Shown in pieces: positions 1-5,072 of a stretch of DNA of 9,091 nt. Below the pieces are notes generated by a model. The model worked only from the letters and a program-made list of their open reading frames with translations. It did no database searches and was not told the DNA's origin. The translations under genes and the position numbers were made by a program. Origin of the DNA: an uncultured Alistipes sp. (lineage in GTDB: Bacteria; Bacteroidota; Bacteroidia; Bacteroidales; Rikenellaceae); contig CAAGHX010000189.1 of assembly GCA_900769745.1 (NCBI GenBank), forward strand, positions 1 to 9,091, given 5' to 3'. How positions within the stretch are numbered: the stretch's first letter is position 1; every line of letters starts with the position of its first letter.

Positions 1-953
1 AACGACTCAAAGAGATTATTTACCGAGATGCCATTCGACAGACGGCGTGTTGATATAAACTGCTGCTTGCGCTGTGTATTAACATCAGATATCCGCTTTT
101 GCAGGATAATAAGGTCACTACCCACATCTGTCCCAGCATACTCCGAGAAGAGGTTGTTGGGAAGACGCACGGCAGATACTACATCACATCTACTCATAAG
201 CCACTCTCTAACCGAACGACTCTGCTCGGCATTCAGGACGCCCTGAGAAGTGATGAAGGCTATGATACCGCCCTCACGCACAGCATCCACAGACTTCATA
301 AAGAAGTAGTTGTGCAGGGTGCGTGTGCCTTGACGGCGTACAGGGTCTGTGTGAGTGGAGAAGAATGGGTCGAAGAGTGACACATCACCAAACGGGATAT
401 TGCTCGCGACAACATCGAATTGCCCCATATATTTTGGCTCTATACTCTCATAGCCTTTTACTCGCACATCATCGTGAGGGTGGAGATGCTTAAGGATAAG
501 ACCCATAGCAGGGTCTTTCTCAAAGCAGGTTACATCTACACTTTCAAAGTGTTCTCGTGCTACATCCACGAAAACGCCTCCACCAGCACTAGGGTCAAGC
601 ATACACCACGGCTCCACGCCTGCAGTGCGTAGAGCTCTCATAATGGCATCAACAAACTGTGGAGGGGTGTAGAATGCCGTGAGCGTGGAGAACTTAATGC
701 CATCCATATAGCGTTTATATTCTCTCTCGGAAGAGGTATTCTCACGAAGCAGAGTCTGCAACTCTTTAAGAAGTTCTGCCGTTGTACCTGTATTATTGTC
801 GTCCAGTACCTCCTTCAAGGCTCCAAAACCACTATATAGCTTTAGAATCTTCACCTCATCCGAGGTGGGTACACGACCCTCACGCTCAAGGGTGAAAGCC
901 ATCCTCAGCGCATCGAGGTTTTGTCGCAGGTGCTGATGTTTATTATATGCCAT
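1..953 (-). CDS. N6-adenine DNA methylase, N-terminal part (probably a methylase-helicase of a conjugative element); cut by window edge
   Basis: A frame with no stop runs from an ATG at 953 leftward off the window (317 codons visible). The protein has the order expected of a gamma-type N6-adenine methyltransferase: TPPQFVDAIM (about residues 96-105, motif X region), MLDPSAGGGVF (118-128, SAM-binding motif I) and SNIPFGD (184-190, the catalytic NPPF/Y motif with Ile in place of the first Pro). The N-terminal segment with LYSGFGALKEVL resembles the front of the very large SNF2-type helicase/methylases carried by Bacteroides conjugative transposons, but no helicase part is visible, so that is inference. 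Such proteins are thought to modify or protect element DNA. The start overlaps the stop of the upstream DUF1896 gene by 11 bases, which implies translational coupling. It is the fourth gene of the leftward operon. Confidence 0.85.
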   Translation of the reverse strand, partial: MAYNKHQHLRQNLDALRMAFTLEREGRVPTSDEVKILKLYSGFGALKEVLDDNNTGTTAELLKELQTLLRENTSSEREYKRYMDGIKFSTLTAFYTPPQFVDAIMRALRTAGVEPWCMLDPSAGGGVFVDVAREHFESVDVTCFEKDPAMGLILKHLHPHDDVRVKGYESIEPKYMGQFDVVASNIPFGDVSLFDPFFSTHTDPVRRQGTRTLHNYFFMKSVDAVREGGIIAFITSQGVLNAEQSRSVREWLMSRCDVVSAVRLPNNLFSEYAGTDVGSDLIILQKRISDVNTQRKQQFISTRRLSNGISVNNLFES

Positions 954-1386
954 CGTTTAGAAGTGTTTCGATTGTGCCGACCAACTCTGTGTAGAGCATA
1001 TCATACTCCGAGGAGAGTTCAAAGCCATCGGTGATATCATACCGTAGAAGTACATCCAAGCATAGTGGAAAGAGTTTATATGCGACATCGCGTGCATCAT
1101 CTGATGACACAATATCTGCAAACTCGTCCCATAGGATATGTACAATCATATCGTATGGTGAAAAGTGAAGTCCACGATACAACACCTCAGAGGCTGCAGC
1201 CTCTGCCTCTGTATGGTTAAAGCCAAGACGAATAAGTTCTCCATATCTCTCTGACGCACTATTAGCCCTCTCCGATATAAATGTTCTATTCTCAACTAGG
1301 TGAGGGTGACTCTCGCGAAGGAATGCGATTAGTGATAACTCGTAATATGATAACTCACGCAGAGATGTATATTGATTATTAGACAT
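943..1386 (-). CDS. DUF1896 family protein
   Basis: 147 aa. The sequence matches my recollection of the DUF1896 family found in Bacteroides conjugative transposons: an N-terminal LSYYELSLIAFLRESHPHL (about residues 12-30), a central LYRGLHFSPYDMIVHILWDEFA (69-90) and a C-terminal LYTELVGTIETLL (131-143). Length is about normal for the family, so it appears complete. The protein looks soluble, acidic and mostly helical; no catalytic motif is visible and the function of the family is unknown. It sits between a small membrane protein (11-base gap) and the methylase gene (11-base overlap), the usual neighbourhood for this family, so it probably serves element maintenance, replication or transfer. 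Confidence 0.82.
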   Translation of the reverse strand: MSNNQYTSLRELSYYELSLIAFLRESHPHLVENRTFISERANSASERYGELIRLGFNHTEAEAAASEVLYRGLHFSPYDMIVHILWDEFADIVSSDDARDVAYKLFPLCLDVLLRYDITDGFELSSEYDMLYTELVGTIETLLNDGI

Positions 1387-1397
1387 AACAAGATTTT

Positions 1398-1598
1398 TTA
1401 ATGTTCCTTGTTTCGTTTTTGGTAGGAAATCAACTTTCTATCATAGTAGATGTGATTACCATTCTCATCATAATATCGGGCATTGGGGTCCTCGATATCT
1501 ATATCATCTTGCATATCTTCTCCAAGGGATAGATATATGCTGATAACTATGATATTGAGAACCACCAACACGCCAATAACAACATATGCCGCTGTCAT
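1398..1598 (-). CDS. Small single-pass membrane protein of the element operon
   Basis: 66 aa. Residues 4-25 (AYVVIGVLVVLNIIVISIYL) form one strong hydrophobic segment at the N-terminus. The rest is a polar, acid-rich tail containing EDPNARYYDENGNHIYYDRK. There is no lipobox and no clear signal-peptidase site, so it is most likely an inner-membrane anchored peptide with the tail on one side. I do not recognise the family. Its reality rests on tight operon placement: 3 bases after the DUF3945 gene stop and 11 bases before the DUF1896 gene start, on the same strand. Confidence 0.72.
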   Translation of the reverse strand: MTAAYVVIGVLVVLNIIVISIYLSLGEDMQDDIDIEDPNARYYDENGNHIYYDRKLISYQKRNKEH

Positions 1599-1601
1599 AG
1601 G

Positions 1602-3068
1602 CTACATCGTTACGCCTTTTCGTTTTTGTTTCTGCTGACGCACTGTATGCTGCGCCTCGGTGAGGCGTTGCCGCCCCTGCTTAAGAGGATCACGCACATC
1701 TTTAACAGCCTCGGCACTCTTACCCTCTGAATTGACGGCCACCTGCGTACGGCTCTCATTGACGGGGATAACCTTAGCGCCTCGGCGCACAGCACGGTCT
1801 GGATTCCACTTGTAGAACTTCATCTTGCCCTCCTCAAAATCGGGCTTCACCCAAGCATCGAAGGTCTCACCGCGACCATCAACAGTTTTAATAGGCTCCT
1901 TATGATGCAGACCTCGGATAAAGAATGCCTTAACATCGGCTCGCTTAGAGGGGTCTTTGGCTGCCTCAGACCACTGCTTATAGGCTTCATCGGGGAGATA
2001 GGTGCCAAGAATCTTCGGATGGATAGTAACTTCAAACTGCGTGTCTGCCTGCGGGTGTTTTGATGATTGGCGCGCGGCGGCATTACGGCGAGCAACCTCC
2101 TTATTCTCCTCGGCATAGCGGTTGCGGTCAAGACCATCGTATGTAAACTCATAGTTACGCTCAGCGGCATCTACTTGGATATAGGCATCACGCTTATATC
2201 CTGCACGAGTAGTGAAACCCTCCAACAGTATCTTACCTCCTGAGTAGAAGTCTTTTTGAAGACCTTCTGATAACTCTGCATCCTTGATAGATGTTCGGTA
2301 CTCAAGCATCGCTACAGGTAATGCCTCCAAAGTGTTGGTCCACTTGTCAATGGATACAAAGCATGGTGTGAGTTTGCCTTGACTTAACTCTAAGTCGAGA
2401 ATCTTGCCTGCGTGACGGGTTGCAAGGAGGTTAGCCTTTGTCTGCTCATCAAGTAAAACGCCGTGGAACGGGATGTCAAGATTTGGCTTCTCCTGCCAAT
2501 AGTGGGGAATGACTTTCAGTGAGCCATCGGCCTGCTCCTCCAACGACACACGACCTTTAGTGGTCACGCGCATACCCCCAGCCTCCAACTCGGGACTCAT
2601 CTCGATAAGCCCATTAGACTTATGACCGTACGACAAGGCTTTAAGATGTGGCTCCAATGACTCCATCTTAATACCTTTGCGTGCCAAGTCCTCAAGGTCT
2701 ATCTTCGAGGTGTCCATTGGCTGAAAGCGTTGCTCTTGAGATGGGTTTTGTTCTAAAGAGATTCGATACTGCTCCAACTCATCGGGAGCAAAATCAATTT
2801 GGATAAGATTACGGAAAGCACCCTCCGCCATAACGAAGATGCCTGTGTGAGAGGGATTATCAGCCTCCTGCATCATCTTATGAAAGAAGGCCTCAAACGC
2901 AGATTCTGCGGTGTTTACATTTAGCAGATTGCTGATGTTTTGCTCTGTAGGGTCGCAAGTAGTTATATTACCCTGGCCATCTACCGAGCTGACGGCACGT
3001 AGTCTGCCGTCTGAAGATTGCTGAACAAGCATTACTTGTTTCTGCTCAGATTTTAATTTTTCGTCCAT
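1602..3068 (-). CDS. DUF4099/DUF3945 domain protein of a conjugative element
   Basis: 488 aa. A leader region (1-118) is followed by a DUF4099-like stretch beginning KIDLEDLARKGIKMESLEPH (122-141) and running to about 200 (PHYWQEKPNLDIPFHGVLL spans 188-206). A DUF3945-like region follows (about 200-310; LLATRHAGKILDLE and SGGKILLEGF look like related repeat units). A further segment at 340-430 carries HPKILGTYL and AFFIRGLHHKEPI, and the tail (about 455-488) is strongly basic, suggesting nucleic-acid contact. Proteins of this architecture are commonly found in Bacteroidales conjugative transposons near topoisomerase and methylase-helicase genes; their biochemical role is not established. It is the first gene of the leftward operon. 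The start codon falls inside a predicted leader stem (3059-3112). Confidence 0.83.
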   Translation of the reverse strand: MDEKLKSEQKQVMLVQQSSDGRLRAVSSVDGQGNITTCDPTEQNISNLLNVNTAESAFEAFFHKMMQEADNPSHTGIFVMAEGAFRNLIQIDFAPDELEQYRISLEQNPSQEQRFQPMDTSKIDLEDLARKGIKMESLEPHLKALSYGHKSNGLIEMSPELEAGGMRVTTKGRVSLEEQADGSLKVIPHYWQEKPNLDIPFHGVLLDEQTKANLLATRHAGKILDLELSQGKLTPCFVSIDKWTNTLEALPVAMLEYRTSIKDAELSEGLQKDFYSGGKILLEGFTTRAGYKRDAYIQVDAAERNYEFTYDGLDRNRYAEENKEVARRNAAARQSSKHPQADTQFEVTIHPKILGTYLPDEAYKQWSEAAKDPSKRADVKAFFIRGLHHKEPIKTVDGRGETFDAWVKPDFEEGKMKFYKWNPDRAVRRGAKVIPVNESRTQVAVNSEGKSAEAVKDVRDPLKQGRQRLTEAQHTVRQQKQKRKGVTM

Positions 3069-3112
3069 ATTACGATAATTTTATTCGCATCAACGGCGAT
3101 GCGTGGACGAAA
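3059..3112 (-). promoter_or_regulatory. Leader hairpin that can pair the start codon of the DUF3945 gene
   Basis: On the minus-strand transcript, TTTCGTCCA (3112-3104) is the exact complement of TGGACGAAA (3067-3059). The second arm contains the U and G of the AUG at 3068 and the next two codons. Between the arms, CGCATC (3103-3098 side) and GATGCG (3091-3086 side) form an inner 6-bp stem with a 6-base loop. The outer stem would hide the start codon of the first gene. Translational or attenuation control by leader hairpins is known for operons of CTnDOT-type elements; that it applies here is inference. Confidence 0.5.
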
Positions 3113-3117
3113 TTAGA

Positions 3118-3216
3118 TATTCAAAAACTACCGTAAAAGAGTTTACATTCCTATGGCACTATGTGGCGTCAAAGTGGTAACGTAAGGCATTGAAGTCTTG
3201 TGATGATTTTTGAATA
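3118..3216. repeat. 10-bp inverted repeat with 79-base spacer
   Basis: TATTCAAAAA at 3118-3127 is the exact reverse complement of TTTTTGAATA at 3207-3216. It lies 50-150 bases upstream of the leftward operon, so it could be a paired binding site for an element regulator or part of a leader fold. In AT-rich DNA a 10-bp match of this kind could also arise by chance. Confidence 0.35.
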
Positions 3217-3286
3217 CTTTTTTATAGAAAAGCTCATACTTATATGGATTTTTTGTTGTATTTTTATGATGTGAGATTGAAGTATT

Positions 3287-3336
3287 TGTAGAATAATGAA
3301 TAATCATCCTTATTGGATATAGTATTGGGCTTATAA
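3287..3336. repeat. 50-bp imperfect direct repeat, copy A
   Basis: Matches copy B (4890-4939) at 43 of 50 positions by hand alignment, same orientation, no gaps. Five of the seven differences are transitions. Similarity weakens but persists for about 20 bases upstream. The two copies flank the tail-tube and DUF4157 genes and the doubtful small ORF. In this copy the short reading frame seen in copy B is cut by a stop after eight codons (MNNHPYWI), which argues that this copy at least is not a peptide gene. Confidence 0.75.
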
Positions 3337-3544
3337 GGTGTATTCCTTTATATGTTTATTAGATAGTGAATGAAACTATTATCATTGCCACGATAGATTT
3401 ACTAACATAAAAAACATTAGCGAGAATTGGTGAATTTGGAAGAGATCATACCGCGCTGTATCGGTTAAAGTAGTACCGACTTGGAAATGCCACGACTTTC
3501 TGTTGGGTCAGTTTACAACACCAAAGAACAGCAACTGTAATGAT

Positions 3545-3575
3545 TTTGCCACGCAATATGTATCATCTAAAGTTG
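3545..3575 (+). promoter_or_regulatory. Candidate Bacteroides-type promoter for the tail-tube gene
   Basis: TTTG (3545-3548), 19-base spacer, then TAAAGTTG (3568-3575), which fits TAnnTTTG with one mismatch. Transcription would begin near 3582, giving a leader of about 50 bases before the ATG at 3634. The leader is A/T-rich without a Shine-Dalgarno sequence, as is usual in this phylum. Confidence 0.45.
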
Positions 3576-3633
3576 GGAAAGTTCAAATTTGTAGATCAAT
3601 TTTTATTTAGTAACAGATTAAAACCAAAATATT

Positions 3634-4089
3634 ATGGCAGAGACAGACGTAACCCAGAGCCAAAACACATGGCCAATTCCAGAATTTCACTTTAGTGTGG
3701 AAATCAGCAATGTAGGAGTTATCTCTTGCAAAGAGGTTTCTGGACTTGAGACCGAATTTGATGTAATCGAGTATCGTGCAGGCGACTTGCCTGAGTTCAC
3801 GAAGAATAAGCAACCTGGTCTGCGCAAGACCAGTGATATAACTATCAAGAAGGGCAGTTTCGTTAGCGACAAGAAGATGTGGGACTACATTGGAAAGGTT
3901 AAGATGAATACCATTCAGCGTGAAACAGTAACCATTAAGTTGCTTGACGAGTCGGGTAATCCTGTTCAGAGTTGGCAGGCAGTGAATGTTTGGCCTAAGA
4001 AGATGCAGGTCGAGGGCTTTAAGGCTGAAGGCAACAGCGTTGCAATAGAGACACTGACTCTCGCTCACGAAGGAGTTAAACCTATTTAA
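3634..4089 (+). CDS. Tail-tube protein, T4 gp19 / contractile-injection-system inner-tube family
   Basis: 151 aa, full length for the family (usually about 145-160). The N-terminal WPIPEFHFSVEISNVGVISC (13-32), KEVSGLETEFDVIEYRAGD (33-51), PGLRKTSDITIKKGSF (61-76) and C-terminal WPKKMQVEGFKAEGNSVAIE (120-139) ending TLTLAHEGV (141-148) follow the tube-protein pattern of T4 gp19, Afp1/Pvc1 and other extracellular contractile injection systems. Such proteins form a beta-barrel hexamer that stacks into the hollow inner tube through which cargo passes. The next gene, 46 bases downstream on the same strand, encodes a DUF4157 domain, a domain known to be enriched among cargo of these systems. No sheath, baseplate, spike, ATPase or cap gene is in the window, so the protein is either an orphan cargo gene of the mobile element or works with machinery encoded elsewhere. 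Confidence 0.9.
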   Translation: MAETDVTQSQNTWPIPEFHFSVEISNVGVISCKEVSGLETEFDVIEYRAGDLPEFTKNKQPGLRKTSDITIKKGSFVSDKKMWDYIGKVKMNTIQRETVTIKLLDESGNPVQSWQAVNVWPKKMQVEGFKAEGNSVAIETLTLAHEGVKPI

Positions 4090-4135
4090 TTGAATAATTG
4101 AAATAACGGTAAACTTCAACAACTAGACACTTCTT

Positions 4136-4459
4136 ATGCAGAAAAACAATATGATAGGTATGCCGGATAATCAGATTGTTGGCATCGAAGAGCTACCGGG
4201 ATTCTCGATGGACGATGTGAGGCTATATTATGATTCAAACAAGCCTGCTGCTGTTCAGACACACGCCTACACACAAGGCACAGACATTCATATCGCACCA
4301 GGCCAGGAGTGTCATCTGCCTCACGAAGCTTGGCATGTAGCCCAGCAAATGGCCGGACGTGTACAACCAACGACCGAAATCGGAGGTATGCCAGTGAATG
4401 ACAACGCAGCTATCGAGCACGAGGCTGATATAATGGGAGCACGAGCAAATAGTTACTAA
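4136..4459 (+). CDS. Stand-alone DUF4157 (HExxH) protein, candidate injection-system cargo
   Basis: 107 aa made almost entirely of one DUF4157 domain. MDDVRLYYDSNKPAAVQTHA (25-44) and YTQGTDIHIAPGQE (45-58) are followed by LPHEAWHVAQQMAGRVQPT (61-79), with the zinc-peptidase motif HEAWH at 63-67. IEHEADIMGARA (93-104) supplies the downstream acidic residues (Glu94, Glu96, Asp98) seen in the family and likely to include the third metal ligand. The domain is normally the N-terminal part of longer toxins associated with contractile injection systems; here no toxin domain follows. It may be a processing peptidase, an adaptor that loads cargo, or a remnant. ATG at 4136 is used; in-frame ATGs at 4151 and 4160 are alternatives. 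It probably shares a transcript with the tail-tube gene. Confidence 0.87.
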   Translation: MQKNNMIGMPDNQIVGIEELPGFSMDDVRLYYDSNKPAAVQTHAYTQGTDIHIAPGQECHLPHEAWHVAQQMAGRVQPTTEIGGMPVNDNAAIEHEADIMGARANSY

Positions 4460-4480
4460 AACCCAACGAATAAAAGAATA

Positions 4481-4753
4481 TCAATGTTTATCAATGCTTT
4501 CATAAGTCTTGGGGCTTGCAAGCAAGTGTTTCGGCGTATAGTTATCCACATAAACGAGCAGGACCGACTTCCGTTGTTTAGCAAGTAGTGTTGCTGATAT
4601 TCCAGCCAAAGCATTATCAAGAATATCATAAGCATCTATCTTCTTCATACCGCCCCCATTGTATCCAAGTATAGGCAAGAATATGGTAAACATACCTGCT
4701 TTTGTTTCTGAATACTTTTCGTTTTTGTGTATTTTGTTTGATTTTTTATACAC
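4481..4753 (-). CDS. Doubtful small ORF, unknown
   Basis: 90 aa if started at 4753; in-frame starts at 4693 and 4648 give about 70 and 55 aa. The most protein-like part is the C-terminal section from MKKIDAYDILDNALAGISAT (36-55) through RKSVLLVYVDNYTPKHLL. I recognise no family, and the N-terminus is Lys/Asn-rich as expected of translated AT-rich spacer. It converges on the DUF4157 gene with 21 bases between the stops, so it is not an antisense shadow of a stronger gene. It may be a small gene, a decayed remnant or chance. Confidence 0.25.
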   Translation of the reverse strand: MYKKSNKIHKNEKYSETKAGMFTIFLPILGYNGGGMKKIDAYDILDNALAGISATLLAKQRKSVLLVYVDNYTPKHLLASPKTYESIDKH

Positions 4754-4836
4754 ATATTCTGATGAACTATTTGTAAATTGAGATAATGTTCATATTATCT
4801 ATAAATGAATTTAATGTAAATATTTATATCACCATA

Positions 4837-4868
4837 TTTGCATTTTACTAATATTATTCCTTACTTTG
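4837..4868 (+). promoter_or_regulatory. Candidate Bacteroides-type promoter for a short transcript
   Basis: TTTG (4837-4840), 20-base spacer and TTACTTTG (4861-4868), one mismatch from TAnnTTTG. Transcription from about 4875 would cross copy B of the direct repeat and the tRNA-like fragment and stop at the terminator near 5053, making an RNA of about 180 bases. No known RNA family is recognised. Confidence 0.4.
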
Positions 4869-4889
4869 CATTACGTCAAGATTCACGAA

Positions 4890-4939
4890 TGTAGAATAAT
4901 GAAGAATCGTTCTTATTGGATGTGGTATTGGACTTAAAA
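4890..4939. repeat. 50-bp imperfect direct repeat, copy B
   Basis: Partner of copy A (3287-3336), offset 1603 bases, same orientation, 43/50 identical by hand. It lies about 50 bases from the candidate attachment site, the position where arm-type integrase or recombination-factor sites often occur. On the plus strand it contains an ATG at 4899 opening the 12-residue frame MKNRSYWMWYWT, stop at 4937. Confidence 0.75.
4899..4937 (+). CDS. Possible 12-aa aromatic leader peptide
   Basis: MKNRSYWMWYWT: three Trp and two Tyr in twelve residues, placed about 25 bases after the predicted transcription start of the promoter at 4837-4868 and about 80 bases before an intrinsic terminator. That order resembles an attenuation leader, but no aromatic-biosynthesis gene lies downstream. 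The same frame in repeat copy A is interrupted by a stop. Most probably a chance frame within the repeat. Confidence 0.12.
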   Translation: MKNRSYWMWYWT

Positions 4940-4975
4940 AATATCGTTGCTTTAACATATTGTAAAACAATTAAT

Positions 4976-4991
4976 TACAATTATAATTGTA
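4976..4991. repeat. 16-bp perfect palindrome next to the candidate attachment site
   Basis: TACAATTATAATTGTA is its own reverse complement. A second inverted pair, ATTGT-AAA-ACAAT, lies just upstream at 4959-4971, so four ACAAT/ATTGT half-sites are clustered in about 30 bases directly beside the tRNA-like fragment. The arrangement suits a core-type integrase or excisionase binding region. Confidence 0.55.
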
Positions 4992-5006
4992 GCCCCGGCG
5001 GGATCA
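4991..5006 (+). other. tRNA 3'-end fragment, candidate attR of the integrated element
   Basis: The bases read AGC + CCCGG + CGGGATC + A. In tRNA terms this is the end of the T-loop (conserved A58, then GC), the 3' strand of a 5-bp T-stem, the 3' strand of a 7-bp acceptor stem and discriminator A. A tRNA ending CCGGG-TTCGAGC-CCCGG-CGGGATC-A would fit perfectly; here the bases before A58 do not continue as a tRNA (TTGT instead of TTCG, and no 5' T-stem strand). A strong terminator begins 8 bases later, as after a real tRNA gene. I infer the duplicated 3' end left by integration. The acceptor and discriminator A are compatible with tRNA-Lys, but identity is a guess. Confidence 0.5.
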
Positions 5007-5014
5007 CGGAGAAA

Positions 5015-5053
5015 GCCTCTGATAATCAGTTGATTATCAGAGGCTATTTTTTT
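5015..5053 (+). terminator. Strong intrinsic terminator
   Basis: GCCTCTGATAATC (5015-5027) pairs without mismatch with GATTATCAGAGGC (5032-5044) around an AGTT loop, followed by TATTTTTTT. It is oriented for plus-strand transcription, consistent with once having ended a tRNA transcript. Read leftward the stem lies 20 bases past the terminase stop but is followed only by TTTCTCC, so it may work weakly for that operon too. Confidence 0.88.
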
Positions 5054-5072
5054 GCATTAAAGGGCTGCGGGA

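Larger units (their letters stand above)
3069..3633. other. 565-base intergenic region between divergent transcription units
   Basis: No convincing gene. It contains, left to right: the 5' arm of the leader hairpin (3086-3112), a 10-bp inverted repeat TATTCAAAAA / TTTTTGAATA (3118-3127 and 3207-3216), copy A of a 50-bp direct repeat (3287-3336), an AT-rich stretch, a less AT-rich block at about 3440-3560, and a candidate promoter for the tail-tube gene (3545-3575). In the 3440-3560 block one plus-strand frame stays open for about 55 codons but has no ATG at its front and no family I recognise. I find no TAnnTTTG match for the leftward operon. Confidence 0.6.
4754..5072. other. Intergenic end of the mobile element and boundary to the right-hand region
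   Basis: Very AT-rich up to about 4990, then abruptly GC-rich. It holds a candidate plus-strand promoter (4837-4868), copy B of the direct repeat (4890-4939) with a 12-residue Trp-rich reading frame, a set of TTGT/ACAA inverted motifs (4959-4991), the tRNA-like fragment (4991-5006) and an intrinsic terminator (5015-5053). No integrase gene is present on this side. Confidence 0.6.

Noticed and set aside
99..632. Plus-strand frames of 70-93 aa in the first 650 bases
   Set aside because: They oppose the uninterrupted methylase frame, which carries SAM-binding and catalytic motifs.
3607..4122. 171-aa minus-strand frame opposite the tail-tube gene
   Set aside because: Antisense shadow; composition and sequence show no family and the plus-strand product is a clear tube protein.
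4515..4524. GCTTGCAAGC palindrome between the convergent genes as a terminator
   Set aside because: No loop can form without losing most of the stem and no T-run follows on either strand.
3287..4939. The two 50-bp repeats as insertion-sequence ends or a CRISPR array
   Set aside because: They are direct rather than inverted, no transposase lies between them, and two units 1.6 kb apart are not a spacer array.
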